Part shown: positions 17,070 to 26,028 of the stretch, in pieces
Layout: each line of letters begins with the position of its first letter
How positions within the stretch are numbered: the first letter of the stretch is position 1
NCBI RefSeq assembly: GCF_002017865.1
Contig: NZ_MTJN01000002.1
Coordinates: 4,092,001-4,156,000 of the forward strand
DNA length: 64,000 nt
Direction of reading: 5' to 3'
Origin: Rhodoferax fermentans
GTDB taxonomy: Bacteria > Pseudomonadota > Gammaproteobacteria > Burkholderiales > Burkholderiaceae_C
The notes under the pieces: generated by a model
Seen by the model: only the letters and a program-made list of their open reading frames with translations
Database searches by the model: none
What the model was told of the DNA's origin: nothing
Translations under genes and position numbers: made by a program

Positions 17070-17396
17070 ATGCAACAGATCGAACACTATGAATTGGCTC
17101 AGCAACGCGTTGTTGGCCTGACATTGCGTGCGGGCTGCACGCTGCGTGTGGACCACGGGCGGCTGTGGCTGACGCAGCCCGGTCAACACCAAGACATCTG
17201 GCTGCAGGCTGGCGAGAGCTGGACACAAGCCACCACCGGACTGGTGTGGCTCAGCGCCGAACCCAGTGCGAAGTTTGAGCTGGTCCATCTGCTGCAGCCC
17301 TGGCCAGCGCTGGCACATCTGCGTGCTTGGCTCCCAAGCTGGGTGCGCCGCCGGGCTTGGCCCCGGCAAACCATCCAGGTTTGCCAGTCATCTTAA
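17070..17396 (+). CDS. DUF2917 domain protein
   Basis: A 108-residue protein of unknown function resembling the DUF2917 family: an N-terminal acidic/hydrophobic strand, LTLRAGCTLRVDHGRLWLTQ, then QDIWLQAGESW, which looks like a small cupin-like beta barrel. The ATG at 17070 follows a good AAGGAG site. It is divergent from the MocR regulator and followed by an acetyltransferase gene, with one copy of the AGCCCTT repeat between. DUF2917 proteins are common in Burkholderiales and often neighbour transcriptional regulators; no activity is known to me. Confidence 0.72.
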   Translation: MQQIEHYELAQQRVVGLTLRAGCTLRVDHGRLWLTQPGQHQDIWLQAGESWTQATTGLVWLSAEPSAKFELVHLLQPWPALAHLRAWLPSWVRRRAWPRQTIQVCQSS

Positions 17397-17401
17397 AAAA
17401 C

Positions 17402-17438
17402 ATAGCTGTCAGCCCTTGATGTGCTTGGGCCAGAGGCC
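17402..17438. repeat. Short palindromic repeat (AGCCCTT family), copy 3
   Basis: ATAGCTGTCAGCCCTT then a degraded right arm (CTTGGGCCAGAGGCC). Located between the DUF2917 and GNAT genes. Confidence 0.65.
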
Positions 17439-17458
17439 TAAATAATCCAGAGAATGCC

Positions 17459-17983
17459 ATGAACATCCGTGCCGCCAGCCCCCAAGACGCCAGCACCCTC
17501 GCCTGGCTGATCAGCGCCGCCAACCGCGATGTGGCCACACAGTTTGGTTTGACTGTGGAGAACTGCCCCAAACACCCGTCGTTCTGCAGCGCAGACTGGG
17601 TGTTGGCGGGCATGGCGCGGGGAGAGTGCTACTTTTTGGCCGAGGACAGCACCGGCCCCATCGGCTGCGTGGCCTTTGAGCCCGCAGGCGCGGGGCTGGC
17701 CTATCTGAACCGCCTGTCGGTGTTACCCGCCCAGCAGCGCCAAGGTGTGGGGGCGCAGCTGGTGCAACATGTGTTGCAGGTGGCCAGCGCCGCCGCTTGC
17801 CAGCGCGTGAGCATCGGGGTGATTGCTCAGCACATCGCGCTGCAACATTGGTATGGCCAGCTTGGTTTTGTGACTGCCGAGACAAAACACTTTGCACACC
17901 TGCCGTTTTCGGTGACCTACATGCACTGCCTGGTGCCACCCCCTTGCGTTACTCGCCGAAACGCCCGTCGCGCATGTCGCTGA
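17459..17983 (+). CDS. GNAT family N-acetyltransferase
   Basis: A 174-residue acetyltransferase. The acetyl-CoA binding loop appears as VLPAQQRQGVGAQLVQHVL (about residues 88-106), and the C-terminal part has the GFVTAETKHFAH strand. It likely transfers an acetyl group to an amine or small molecule; the substrate is unknown. The 3' end overlaps the convergent pirin gene by 35 bp, so the last residues (RRNARRACR) may be a chance extension. It follows DUF2917 after a 62-bp gap holding a palindromic repeat. Confidence 0.8.
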   Translation: MNIRAASPQDASTLAWLISAANRDVATQFGLTVENCPKHPSFCSADWVLAGMARGECYFLAEDSTGPIGCVAFEPAGAGLAYLNRLSVLPAQQRQGVGAQLVQHVLQVASAAACQRVSIGVIAQHIALQHWYGQLGFVTAETKHFAHLPFSVTYMHCLVPPPCVTRRNARRACR

Positions 17984-18821
17984 GCGCCTGGTAGATCTCC
18001 TGCTGGGTGTTCATCACAAACGGGCCGTACTGGGCAATCGGTTCACCGAGTGGCTGCCCGGCGATCAACAGCACCTTGGCATCGGCAGACGCTTCGATCA
18101 CCACGCCATCGGCTTCCGGGCTGTTGGCCAGCAAGGCCATACGTTGCACCGGTACCGTCTGCCCGGCGATGCTCACCTCGCCCCGGTACACATACACAAA
18201 AGCGTTGTGACTAGCAGGCACCACCTGCTCAAAGCGCGATCCGGCAGGCAGATGGATGTCCAGATACAGCGGCGCGGTGGTCTCACGTGTCACCGCACCA
18301 CCCACACCGTGGCTGTCACCGGCAATCACCGTCACGGCCACACCTTGTTCGGTGGTGAGCTTGGGCAGGTCAGCCGCCTTGAAGTCGCGGTACCACGGGG
18401 CCATCATCTTGTCGCGTGCGGGCAGGTTCAGCCAGAGCTGAAATCCTTCCATCACACCGTCTTCCTGCTGCGGGATCTCGGAGTGGATCACGCCGCGCCC
18501 GGCGGTCATCCACTGCACACCACCGTTTTCGAGCAGGCCTTCGTGGCCCGCGCTGTCGCGGTGGCGCATGCGCCCGGCAATCATGTAGGTGATGGTCTCA
18601 AAACCGCGGTGCGGGTGATCCGGAAAACCGGCAATGTAGTCGTCGGGCTGGTCACTGCCAAAGGCGTCAAGCATCAAGAACGGGTCCAGTCGGCGCTGCA
18701 GGTTTTGTGTCAGCACCCGTGTGAGTTTGACGCCCGCGCCGTCCGAGGTGGCCTGCCCGGCCACCAGACGCTCCACGCTGCGCGGATGGGCAACGGTGGT
18801 GGTGTGTACTGTGGTGTTCAT
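17949..18821 (-). CDS. Pirin family protein
   Basis: A 290-residue two-domain cupin of the pirin family. The N-terminal metal site is visible in FPDHPHRGFETITYM and the downstream HSE of GVIHSEIPQ. Bacterial pirins may act as quercetin 2,3-dioxygenases or as regulators of pyruvate dehydrogenase; which applies is unknown. The C-terminal cupin includes VYRGEVSIAG. It is transcribed away from azoR (70-bp gap with a palindromic repeat) and overlaps the GNAT gene end by 35 bp. The location next to an azoreductase is common and fits a stress or aromatic-compound context. Confidence 0.85.
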   Translation of the reverse strand: MNTTVHTTTVAHPRSVERLVAGQATSDGAGVKLTRVLTQNLQRRLDPFLMLDAFGSDQPDDYIAGFPDHPHRGFETITYMIAGRMRHRDSAGHEGLLENGGVQWMTAGRGVIHSEIPQQEDGVMEGFQLWLNLPARDKMMAPWYRDFKAADLPKLTTEQGVAVTVIAGDSHGVGGAVTRETTAPLYLDIHLPAGSRFEQVVPASHNAFVYVYRGEVSIAGQTVPVQRMALLANSPEADGVVIEASADAKVLLIAGQPLGEPIAQYGPFVMNTQQEIYQALSDMRDGRFGE

Positions 18822-18840
18822 GGCGTTATCCTTTCATTGA

Positions 18841-18874
18841 TAGCAAGAGGCCCTTGTTTCATAAGGGCTAGAGC
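18841..18874. repeat. Short palindromic repeat (AGCCCTT family), copy 4
   Basis: TAGCAAGAGGCCCTT..ATAAGGGCTAGAGCC in the 70-bp gap between the pirin and azoreductase genes. Confidence 0.65.
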
Positions 18875-18891
18875 CGAATTTTGTTTATGAC

Positions 18892-19491
18892 TCAGGCCAG
18901 TGCGGCCTGCAGGTCGGCCTCAGCCTTGGCAAAACCTTTATCGCTGGCCTCAGGGCCCATGGCCAAACCTTCGGCATAGATGAAGTGCACATCGGTCAGG
19001 CCCAGGAAACCCAGCACCGACTTCAGGTACGGCACCTGGGAATCGTTGGCCGTGTCACGGTACAGGCCGCCACGGGCCAGCGCCACATAGACCTTTTTAC
19101 CGGTGAGCAGGCCTTCAGGGCCGTTGGCCGTGTAGCGGAAGGTCACACCCGCGCGGGCAATCGCGTCAATCCAGCTCTTGAGCTGCACCGGCACGCCAAA
19201 GTTGTACATCGGCACACCGAGCACGATGGTGTCGTGCGCCTGGATTTCGGCGATCAGCGCATCGTCCAGCGCCACACGGGCGGCCTGCTCGGGTGTGCGT
19301 TGCTCGGCCGGGGTGAACAGTGCACCCAGCGCGGCTTCGTCCAGCACCGGGTGGGGTGTCACCGCCAGGTCGCGCAGCGTCAGGGTGGCGCCGGGGTTGG
19401 CCACATGCAGGCGGGCCACGATGCTGTTGGCGACACGGGTGGAGTTGGCGCCTTCGCGGCGGGCACTGGCGTTGATTTGCAGAATGTTCAT
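18892..19491 (-). CDS. azoR: FMN-dependent NADH:azoreductase
   Basis: A 199-residue flavodoxin-like enzyme of the AzoR family, which reduces azo dyes and quinones with NADH and FMN. The N-terminal phosphate-binding segment [20 protein letters not shown], the FMN contact [12 protein letters not shown] near residue 95 and ARGGLYRD near 145 are characteristic. It is divergent from a LysR-type regulator 97 bp away, the usual arrangement for AzoR/quinone reductase genes controlled by their neighbour. Quinone and electrophile defence is the probable role. Confidence 0.9.
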   Translation of the reverse strand: MNILQINASARREGANSTRVANSIVARLHVANPGATLTLRDLAVTPHPVLDEAALGALFTPAEQRTPEQAARVALDDALIAEIQAHDTIVLGVPMYNFGVPVQLKSWIDAIARAGVTFRYTANGPEGLLTGKKVYVALARGGLYRDTANDSQVPYLKSVLGFLGLTDVHFIYAEGLAMGPEASDKGFAKAEADLQAALA

Positions 19492-19588
19492 GAAAGGCTC
19501 CTTGGCTGAGGTAAGTTGGGGGCGATGGGTGTACTGTATTTGTTACCAATCTCACTGAGAAGACCTCAAACTGGATAACATTGTTGTC

Positions 19589-20521
19589 ATGATGGAACAA
19601 TCAAGCCCCCACATCGACCCCAACGACCTGCTGGTATTTGCCCGTGTGGCCGACCTGGGCAGCTTCAGCAAAGCTGCCGAGCGCCTGGGCTGGCCCAAAT
19701 CGACCGTGTCGCGGCGCATCTCGGCCCTGGAGACCCAGCTCGGTGAACGCCTGCTGTTGCGCACCACCCGGCGCCAGACGGTGACCGAGTTTGGCCAGCA
19801 GCTGCTGGACCACGCACGCCAGGTGGCGCTGGAGGTGGACGCGGTGGTGGCCCTGCGTGAACAGCGCCAGGCCCTGCCGAGCGGGCGGTTGCGGGTCTCG
19901 ATGCCGAGTGACTTTGCCAACCTGCTGCTGGCCGACACCCTGGCTGCGTTTGTGGCCATGCACCCGGGCATCTCGCTGGAGCTGGACTTGTCACCGCGCC
20001 GGGTTGACCTGCTCGGTGAGGGGTTTGATGTGGCGGTGCGTATTGGCTCGTTACCTGACGACAACCTGCTGGCAGCGCGGCGGCTGGCGGTGTTTTCCAG
20101 CGGCCTGTACGCCGCACCAGCGTATCTGGCCGAACACGGTGACCCCCAGACCCCAGCCGAGCTGACCCAGCATGACGCGGTGCGCCTGCTGGGTGGCAAT
20201 GGCGAGCCAGTCCCCTGGACACTGACCCGTGGTGAGGAGCGCTGGCAGGCGGTGCCACCCGGGCGCGCCACCGCCAATGCGCCCGAACTGCTGATCCGCC
20301 TGGCGCGTGCCGGTGTTGGCATTGCGGCGGTGCCGGACTATTTTGCGCTGCCCGATGTGCGGCGGGGTGAATTGCGCCGTGTCTTGCCCGACTGGGTGTT
20401 GCCCAGCCCGGTGGCCTGGGCGGTGTTTCCGGGGCGCAAACTCATGCCCGCCAAAACCCGTGTCTTCATCGACATGTTGCAGACCGCGCTGGGTGGCAGC
20501 GACAGCGCCTTGGCCGAATGA
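19589..20521 (+). CDS. LysR-family transcriptional regulator
   Basis: A 310-residue LTTR. The winged helix covers about residues 12-70 (FARVADLGSFSKAAERLGWPKSTVSRRISALE) and is followed by the linker helix and a periplasmic-binding-like sensor domain of the CrgA/AaeR subgroup (GRLRVSMPSDFA). The divergent neighbour is the azoreductase gene, 97 bp away, which is the most likely target. The inducer may be a quinone or aromatic compound, by analogy. The gene could start at the second Met (19592). No single T-N11-A box was singled out. Confidence 0.87.
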   Translation: MMEQSSPHIDPNDLLVFARVADLGSFSKAAERLGWPKSTVSRRISALETQLGERLLLRTTRRQTVTEFGQQLLDHARQVALEVDAVVALREQRQALPSGRLRVSMPSDFANLLLADTLAAFVAMHPGISLELDLSPRRVDLLGEGFDVAVRIGSLPDDNLLAARRLAVFSSGLYAAPAYLAEHGDPQTPAELTQHDAVRLLGGNGEPVPWTLTRGEERWQAVPPGRATANAPELLIRLARAGVGIAAVPDYFALPDVRRGELRRVLPDWVLPSPVAWAVFPGRKLMPAKTRVFIDMLQTALGGSDSALAE

Positions 20522-20578
20522 ACATTTGCATGAGGCATACTGCGCCCCCGCCGCAACCCGGCCTGGAACCCTGAGCCC

Positions 20579-21535
20579 ATGACCTTAGACACCCCCTGCC
20601 CGTTTGGTGAACGCCGTTACAACGCCTGGAACGAACACGTCAAAACCCGTTACGGCGGGCGCGTGCAAAAGGTCTCGGTGCAGGCCGGTTTCACCTGCCC
20701 AAACCGCGACGGCCTGCTGGGCAAAGGGGGCTGCACCTTCTGCAACAACGACGGCTTCACCCCGGGTTACCTCGACACCCAGCAAACCATCACCGAGCAG
20801 ATCAGCGCCGGGCTCAATTTCCTGCGGCGGCGTTACCCCAACACCCAGCGCTACATGGCGTATTTCCAGAGCTACAGCAACACCTACGGCGAGTTCGAAC
20901 GCCTGCGTGCCTGTTATGACGAGGCACTGGCCCACCCCGATATCAGCGGCCTGGCCATCGGCACCCGGCCCGACTGCCTGCCCGATGTGGTGCTGGACTA
21001 CCTGGCCGAGCTGTCACGCCACCACATCATTGAGCTGGAGATCGGCATCGAATCGTGCAATGACGCGGTGCTGGCGCGCGTCAACCGCGGCCATGACTTT
21101 GCCTGCAGTGTGGATGCGATCCAGCGCGCCGCAGCACGCGGGCTGGAAGTGACCGCGCACCTGTTGTTAGGCCTGCCCGGTGAGTCGGTGGACAGCATGC
21201 TCGACGGTGCACGGCAACTCTCAAACCTGCCGATCCACGCGCTCAAATTACATCAGTTGCAGGTGGTGCGTGGCACCTTGCTGGCGCGGGACTGGCGGCG
21301 TGACCCCGAGTCGGTGCCGCTGCTGGGGGAAGATGAATGCATCGGCTTGCTGGCCGACTTCATCGAGCGGCTGGCACCGCACATCCTCTTGCAACGTGTG
21401 GGAAGCGAGGTACCGCCTTCGCAAAAACTCGCGCCCGAGTGGAATGTGCGCCTGTCTGAGCTGGCGCCCCGCATCTCTGCCGAACTGACCAAGCGCGGCA
21501 GCTGGCAGGGTTGCCGTTACCAGCCGACTCATTAA
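20579..21535 (+). CDS. TIGR01212-type radical SAM protein (YhcC-like)
   Basis: A 318-residue radical SAM protein like E. coli YhcC. The cluster-binding cysteines are in AGFTCPNRDG and GGCTFCNN (about residues 39-60), followed by the SAM-binding and barrel region including AIGTRPDCLPD and ELEIGIESCND. The conserved start PFGERRYNAWNEHVK is typical. The function of the family is unknown, although links to tRNA or heme biology have been suggested. It starts 57 bp after the LysR gene and is followed by one AGCCCTT repeat and a convergent YitT gene. Confidence 0.87.
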   Translation: MTLDTPCPFGERRYNAWNEHVKTRYGGRVQKVSVQAGFTCPNRDGLLGKGGCTFCNNDGFTPGYLDTQQTITEQISAGLNFLRRRYPNTQRYMAYFQSYSNTYGEFERLRACYDEALAHPDISGLAIGTRPDCLPDVVLDYLAELSRHHIIELEIGIESCNDAVLARVNRGHDFACSVDAIQRAAARGLEVTAHLLLGLPGESVDSMLDGARQLSNLPIHALKLHQLQVVRGTLLARDWRRDPESVPLLGEDECIGLLADFIERLAPHILLQRVGSEVPPSQKLAPEWNVRLSELAPRISAELTKRGSWQGCRYQPTH

Positions 21536-21540
21536 AAACA

Positions 21541-21576
21541 ATAGCTGCAAGCCCTTTCATTCAAAGGGCTAGAGGC
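21541..21576. repeat. Short palindromic repeat (AGCCCTT family), copy 5
   Basis: One of the best copies: ATAGCTGCAAGCCCTTT, a short loop, then AAAGGGCTAGAGGC. It lies between two convergent genes, where it could also act as a transcription barrier. Confidence 0.75.
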
Positions 21577-21595
21577 AATTTTTATCTACAAACTC

Positions 21596-22252
21596 TCACA
21601 GCGCCACATAGCGCTCTTTGCGGTGGTTGGTGGCCAGGGTCTGGTTCAGCATAAAAGCGCCCAGCACCGACAGCGCCACATGTTGCCAATCCACCACCGC
21701 AAACGAGCACAACAAAATCACCCCGTCCATGGCCATCTGCACCCGACCGGCGCGCCAGCCAAAGTGGTCCTGCAGGTAGAGGGCCAGCAGGTTGAAACCG
21801 CCCAGGCTGGCGCGGTGGCGAAACAGGATCAGGATGCTCACCCCCATCAGCAACCCCCCCATGACTGCGGTGAACACCGGTGACAAGGTGTCAAAACTGA
21901 CCACCCGGGGCAGCAGCGTCACGATCACCGACAGCAGGCCCACCGACAAGGCGGTCTTGAGGGTAAACGCCCGGCCCATGCGCTGCCAGGCCAGCACGTA
22001 AAACGGCACGTTCACCACAAACATCACCAGCCCGAAGCTCCAGCCGGTGGCGTAGTGGATCAAAAACGCCACCCCGGCCGTGCCGCCGGTGAGCAGGCCG
22101 GTGTGGCTGAACATCAGCACCGCAAACGACATGAACAGGGTGGCGGTCAACAGCGCCTGCACATCTTCACGGGTGCTGTGGCGCAGCGCTTCCAAGGCCT
22201 CGGGGCTCAGGGTCGCGGGAGGGACAGCAGGTGTGGGGGCGGACGGTGGCAT
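21596..22252 (-). CDS. YitT family membrane protein
   Basis: A 218-residue integral membrane protein with about five hydrophobic segments, including TGLLTGGTAGVAFLIHYATG, and a pattern of the YitT/DUF161 family of unknown function. The frame is open upstream to 22378, but that would overlap the Lrp gene and its operators, so I prefer the ATG at 22252 (MPPSAPT); an ATG at 22307 is also in frame. No strong ribosome site is visible for any of these. It is divergent from the Lrp-family gene, which may control it. Confidence 0.75.
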   Translation of the reverse strand: MPPSAPTPAVPPATLSPEALEALRHSTREDVQALLTATLFMSFAVLMFSHTGLLTGGTAGVAFLIHYATGWSFGLVMFVVNVPFYVLAWQRMGRAFTLKTALSVGLLSVIVTLLPRVVSFDTLSPVFTAVMGGLLMGVSILILFRHRASLGGFNLLALYLQDHFGWRAGRVQMAMDGVILLCSFAVVDWQHVALSVLGAFMLNQTLATNHRKERYVAL

Positions 22253-22322
22253 GGTCGTTGGCGGGAAAGCGCCTGGCAATGGGCAAGGCAGGCATGGTAG
22301 GCGCATAACGGCGCAACAGGTT

Positions 22323-22366
22323 TGCATATTGATGCACTCAATCACACCCAAGTGCATAATTTGTGC
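22323..22366. promoter_or_regulatory. Phased TGCAT palindromes, candidate Lrp-family operator
   Basis: TGCATATTGATGCA (22323-22336) is a perfect inverted repeat; ATGCACT (22332-22338) pairs with AGTGCAT (22351-22357); and a further TGTGCAT follows at the gene start. These regularly spaced TGCA half-sites directly upstream of the Lrp-family gene fit multimeric Lrp/AsnC binding and autoregulation. Confidence 0.6.
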
Positions 22367-22864
22367 ATGAAAACTCAAATCAATGACGATTCACTGCTCG
22401 ACAAATACGATGTGGCCTTGTTGAGTGCCTTGCAGCAAGACGCCAGCGCCACCCACCAGCAGCTCGGCGAGCTGGTGCATTTGTCACCCTCACAGGTCAG
22501 TCGACGCATCACCCGGCTGCAGGCCAGCGGCATCATCCGGCGCACCGTGGCGCTGCTGGACCCAGCGCGTATCGGCCTGGGTGTGCGCGCCATCAGTTAT
22601 GTGACGCTGGCGCGCCACGGTGAAGACGAGGGCGCCGCCTTTGAGCAGGAAATCGCTGCCTTCCCCGAGGTGCTGGAGTGTTTTGCAGTGACCGGTGAGT
22701 CCGACTACATCCTGCAGATCGTGGCGGCCAGCTTGAACGACCTGTCCGAATCGGTGTTACGACGCCTGACCCGCATCAAGGTGGTCAACAACATCCGCTC
22801 CAACATCGTGCTGCAAAGCATCAAAAGCAGCACCGAGCTGCCGCTGGGGCAGGTGGGGCGCTGA
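22367..22864 (+). CDS. Lrp/AsnC family transcriptional regulator
   Basis: A 165-residue regulator with an N-terminal helix-turn-helix (residues ~10-60, including GELVHLSPSQVSRRITRLQASGIIRR) and a C-terminal RAM effector-binding domain (ECFAVTGESDYILQIVA). The ATG at 22367 (MKTQIND) matches the family start; a longer frame beginning at 22322 would run through the palindromic operator. It probably binds an amino acid; neighbours are a divergent YitT membrane protein and, 109 bp downstream and convergent, a threonine aldolase gene. Confidence 0.87.
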   Translation: MKTQINDDSLLDKYDVALLSALQQDASATHQQLGELVHLSPSQVSRRITRLQASGIIRRTVALLDPARIGLGVRAISYVTLARHGEDEGAAFEQEIAAFPEVLECFAVTGESDYILQIVAASLNDLSESVLRRLTRIKVVNNIRSNIVLQSIKSSTELPLGQVGR

Positions 22865-22973
22865 ACCTTTGTGCCGGGCGACTTGCTACATGGATTGAAG
22901 CGGCTCAGGCTTGTTGTACATGGGCTTGCGGCATAAAAGGCCAACAAGTACCAAGCCGGGTCAGCGTGGTTGC

Positions 22974-24065
22974 CTAGCCCGCCATCACCGCGCGCATGTC
23001 AGCCAGCAAGGCCTCCACCGATTCGGGGGCGGTGTCCCAGGCACACATGAAACGGCAACCGCCACCCGCGATGAACTGGTAGAACTTCCAGCCTTTGGCT
23101 TGCAGGGCTGCCACCGCCTCTGGCGGCAACTGCGCAAACACGCCGTTGGCTTGCGGCGGGTGCAAAGTGGTGACACCGGCAATCGACAACATGCCGGTGT
23201 AGAGTTTCTGCGCCATGGCATTGGCGTGGCGGGCATTGTGCAACCAGACGTCGTTTTCCAGCAGACCGACCCAGGGCGCAGAGATGAAGCGCATCTTGGA
23301 GGCGAGTTGTCCCGCCTGTTTCACGCGCCAGGCAAAGTCTTCAGAGAGTTTGCGGTCAAAAAACACCACCGCCTCCCCCACCGGCAAGCCGTTTTTGGTG
23401 CCACCAAAACACAACACATCCACACCGGCGCGCCAGGTGATGTCGGCCGGTGAACAACCCAGGTGAGCCACCGCATTGGCAAAGCGGGCGCCGTCCATGT
23501 GCACCCGCAGGTTGTGTTTCTGCGCCATCCAGGAAATGGCACGCACCTCATCGAGGCTGTAGACGGTGCCCATTTCGGTCGCCTGGGTGATGGAGACCAC
23601 CTGCGGACGTGGGTAATGGATGTCGCTGCGTTTGGTCACCAGGGTGTGGATGGCCTCTGGCGTGAGTTTGCCCAGTTGCGCTGCGGGCGATTGGTTCTCG
23701 CCCACCAGCAGTTTGGAGCCGTTGGAGAAAAACTCCGGCCCGCCACACTCATCGGTTTCGATGTGCGCCACCGGGCTGCAGATGACCGAGTGGTAACTCT
23801 GGCACAGGGACGCCAGCGCCAGGGAGTTGGCGGCGGTGCCGTTGAAGACGTAGTAGACGTCGCATTCGATGTCAAACAGCTGGCGCAGCATATCGGTGGA
23901 GCGCTGGGTCCAGCGGTCATCACCATAAGCGGGTTCGTGGCCGCTGGCATTGGCTTCACCGAGCCAGTGCATGGCCTGAGGGCAGGCGCCTGCGTAGTTG
24001 TCACTGGCAAATTGTTGTCGGGCCACACGCTGGGTCGCGGCGGCATGGATGTTCGGGACTGTCAC
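22974..24065 (-). CDS. ltaE: Low-specificity L-threonine aldolase
   Basis: A 363-residue PLP enzyme that splits L-threonine or allo-threonine into glycine and acetaldehyde. The start NYAGACPQAMHWL, the segment VYYVFNGTAANSLAL, the aspartate of LRVHMDGARFANA and the PLP-lysine motif CFGGTKNG are all present. The frame starts at a GTG (24065); no better ATG in this frame lies nearby. The neighbour on the other side is an Lrp-family regulator gene read convergently. The family assignment is clear; the exact stereospecificity is not. Confidence 0.88.
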   Translation of the reverse strand: MTVPNIHAAATQRVARQQFASDNYAGACPQAMHWLGEANASGHEPAYGDDRWTQRSTDMLRQLFDIECDVYYVFNGTAANSLALASLCQSYHSVICSPVAHIETDECGGPEFFSNGSKLLVGENQSPAAQLGKLTPEAIHTLVTKRSDIHYPRPQVVSITQATEMGTVYSLDEVRAISWMAQKHNLRVHMDGARFANAVAHLGCSPADITWRAGVDVLCFGGTKNGLPVGEAVVFFDRKLSEDFAWRVKQAGQLASKMRFISAPWVGLLENDVWLHNARHANAMAQKLYTGMLSIAGVTTLHPPQANGVFAQLPPEAVAALQAKGWKFYQFIAGGGCRFMCAWDTAPESVEALLADMRAVMAG

Positions 24066-24175
24066 AAAAACATGGCCTTTCTGCCGGCAGCGTCGCCCAA
24101 AACCTGTTTGACCGCCACCCTGGCGAAGGCAGACGATAGCAGAACCGCATGCTGCCCTGCCGCAGGGCCGCGCGC

Positions 24176-25795
24176 TCAGTTGAGCATCATTTGTTTGCCC
24201 TGGCGCCGCAGCGACACCGCATCGGCCTGCTCCAAGGTGGCCTCCCCTGCGCGCAAGCGGAACAAACGCAGGGAACTGCGCACAGACTGCACCTGCTGCG
24301 ACAGCGAACTGGCGGTGGCGGCCAGCTCCTCGACCATGGCGGCATTCTGCTGGGTGATGGTGTCCATCTGCACGATGGCTTCGTTGATCTGGGAAATACC
24401 CAAGGTCTGCGCCGCCGAGGCGCGGGTGATTTCATTGAGCACCGTGTTGACCTTGTCCACAGACTCCTGGGCACTGAGCATTCGGGTGAGGGCCAGTTGG
24501 GTCTGTTCACTGCCCACACTCACACGCGCGGTGGATTGGGTGATGAGCTGCTTGATGTCTTTGGCAGCCGCCGTGGTGCGCTGGGCCAGCGCCCGAACCT
24601 CCGAGGCCACCACCGCAAACCCGCGCCCCTGGTCTCCCGCACGGGCTGCCTCCACCGCCGCATTGAGGGCCAGGATGTTGGTCTGAAAGGCCACCCCCTC
24701 AATCAGCTGCATGATGTCGGTGATGCGCCGGGAAGACTCGGAGATATCCTGCATGGACTGGGCGACCGATGCCACGGCCTGGTTGCTGCGTGAGGTGACC
24801 TCACTGGTCTCCTGCGCGATGTCAGCACCCTGTTTGGCCGAGGCCGCACTCAGCTGGGCGGTGCTGTTGATCTGCTCCATGGACGCAGCGGTTTCCTCCA
24901 GGCTGGCGGCCTGCGACTCGGTGCGGGCGGAGAGGTCATGGTTGCCTGCGGCAATTTCCTGGACCGAGGTGCTGAGGCTGTCAATTTCATCCCGCACATC
25001 ACTCACAACGGTGCGCAGGTTCACCGACATTTGCATCAAGGCCTGCTGCAAGTTGCGAAATACACCGCTGCCCCGCACAGCCACCTTGTGGGAGAGGTCG
25101 CCAGCGGCCAGCTGGTTGGCATCGCCCAACACATCGGACAACGGGCGGATGGTCATGTACCAATTGGTCCACACCAACAGTGCCGCTGCCAGGCCGGCCA
25201 GGGGCAACAAGGCCATCCAGCTCAGCCCGCTGGCCGCCGCCAATACCAGCAAGGCCATCAGCGCCACTTGCATCAGCGCGAGCCTGGCCACCAGGCCGGG
25301 ATTCATCAGACGCAACAAACGGCCGACCACATCTGTTCGGACCACCTGCCCCCGGTGCAACCGCAGGGTCTGTTTGCCCGCCTTGGCTTGTGCCTGCATG
25401 CGGGCGTACAACTCTTCGGCGGTCTTGACAGACTCGGGCGAGGGCAAGGTCCGCACCGACAGGTAACCGGTGATCTGCTCACCATCCATCATTGGGGTCG
25501 CGTTTGCACGCACCCAGTAGTAGTCGCCATTTTTGCGCCGGTTCTTGACCAGACCACTCCAGGGTTGCTTGGCCTGGATGGTTTCCCACATGTCGCGAAA
25601 CGCTTCCGCCGGCATGTCGGGGTGGCGCACCAGATTGTGGGGTTGCCCCAGCAGCTCGGCGGTGGCGTAACCACTGACCTCCACAAACGCGCTGTTGCAA
25701 TACACGATGCGACCCTTGAGGTCGGTGACCGACACCAGGGTCTGGTTAGCTGGAAAGACATATTCCTGCTGGGAAACAGGCAAATTTTCACGCAT
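24176..25795 (-). CDS. Methyl-accepting chemotaxis protein with N-terminal PAS domain (Aer-like)
   Basis: A 539-residue chemoreceptor. A PAS domain occupies about residues 8-125 ([52 protein letters not shown]), typical of Aer-like FAD or redox sensors. Two hydrophobic segments near 175-220 form a membrane hairpin, followed by a HAMP-like region and the signalling domain with the invariant tip [21 protein letters not shown]. There is no periplasmic ligand domain, so it probably senses the internal energy or redox state. The start at 25795 (MRENLPVS) has GGAG eight bases upstream, better than the longer frame. No che genes are nearby. Confidence 0.9.
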   Translation of the reverse strand: MRENLPVSQQEYVFPANQTLVSVTDLKGRIVYCNSAFVEVSGYATAELLGQPHNLVRHPDMPAEAFRDMWETIQAKQPWSGLVKNRRKNGDYYWVRANATPMMDGEQITGYLSVRTLPSPESVKTAEELYARMQAQAKAGKQTLRLHRGQVVRTDVVGRLLRLMNPGLVARLALMQVALMALLVLAAASGLSWMALLPLAGLAAALLVWTNWYMTIRPLSDVLGDANQLAAGDLSHKVAVRGSGVFRNLQQALMQMSVNLRTVVSDVRDEIDSLSTSVQEIAAGNHDLSARTESQAASLEETAASMEQINSTAQLSAASAKQGADIAQETSEVTSRSNQAVASVAQSMQDISESSRRITDIMQLIEGVAFQTNILALNAAVEAARAGDQGRGFAVVASEVRALAQRTTAAAKDIKQLITQSTARVSVGSEQTQLALTRMLSAQESVDKVNTVLNEITRASAAQTLGISQINEAIVQMDTITQQNAAMVEELAATASSLSQQVQSVRSSLRLFRLRAGEATLEQADAVSLRRQGKQMMLN

Positions 25796-26028
25796 GTACT
25801 GGCTCCTGATTCGAAAACTTCGGAAAACCAACGCGGTATCTTGTTGTTATGACTGAACTTGCTTCAGCCCCAGACAGCACGTTGTCAAGGTCGTGCTGCC
25901 GGGTGTGTAACCCCCGGTTACAAGCGGACTGTATCGCAGACTACGTCAAAGTGTTGCCCGGGTACAGCTGTGATTACCCTCTAGTGCTCAAAAAAACCAC
26001 CCACCACCAGGTGTTGGTCCACGCGGGT

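Noticed and set aside
25906..25922. Inverted repeat TGTAACC CCC GGTTACA between chemoreceptor and cyclase genes
   Set aside because: A perfect 7-bp palindrome, but with no T-run and more than 1.6 kb from the start of the gene it would end or control; may be chance.
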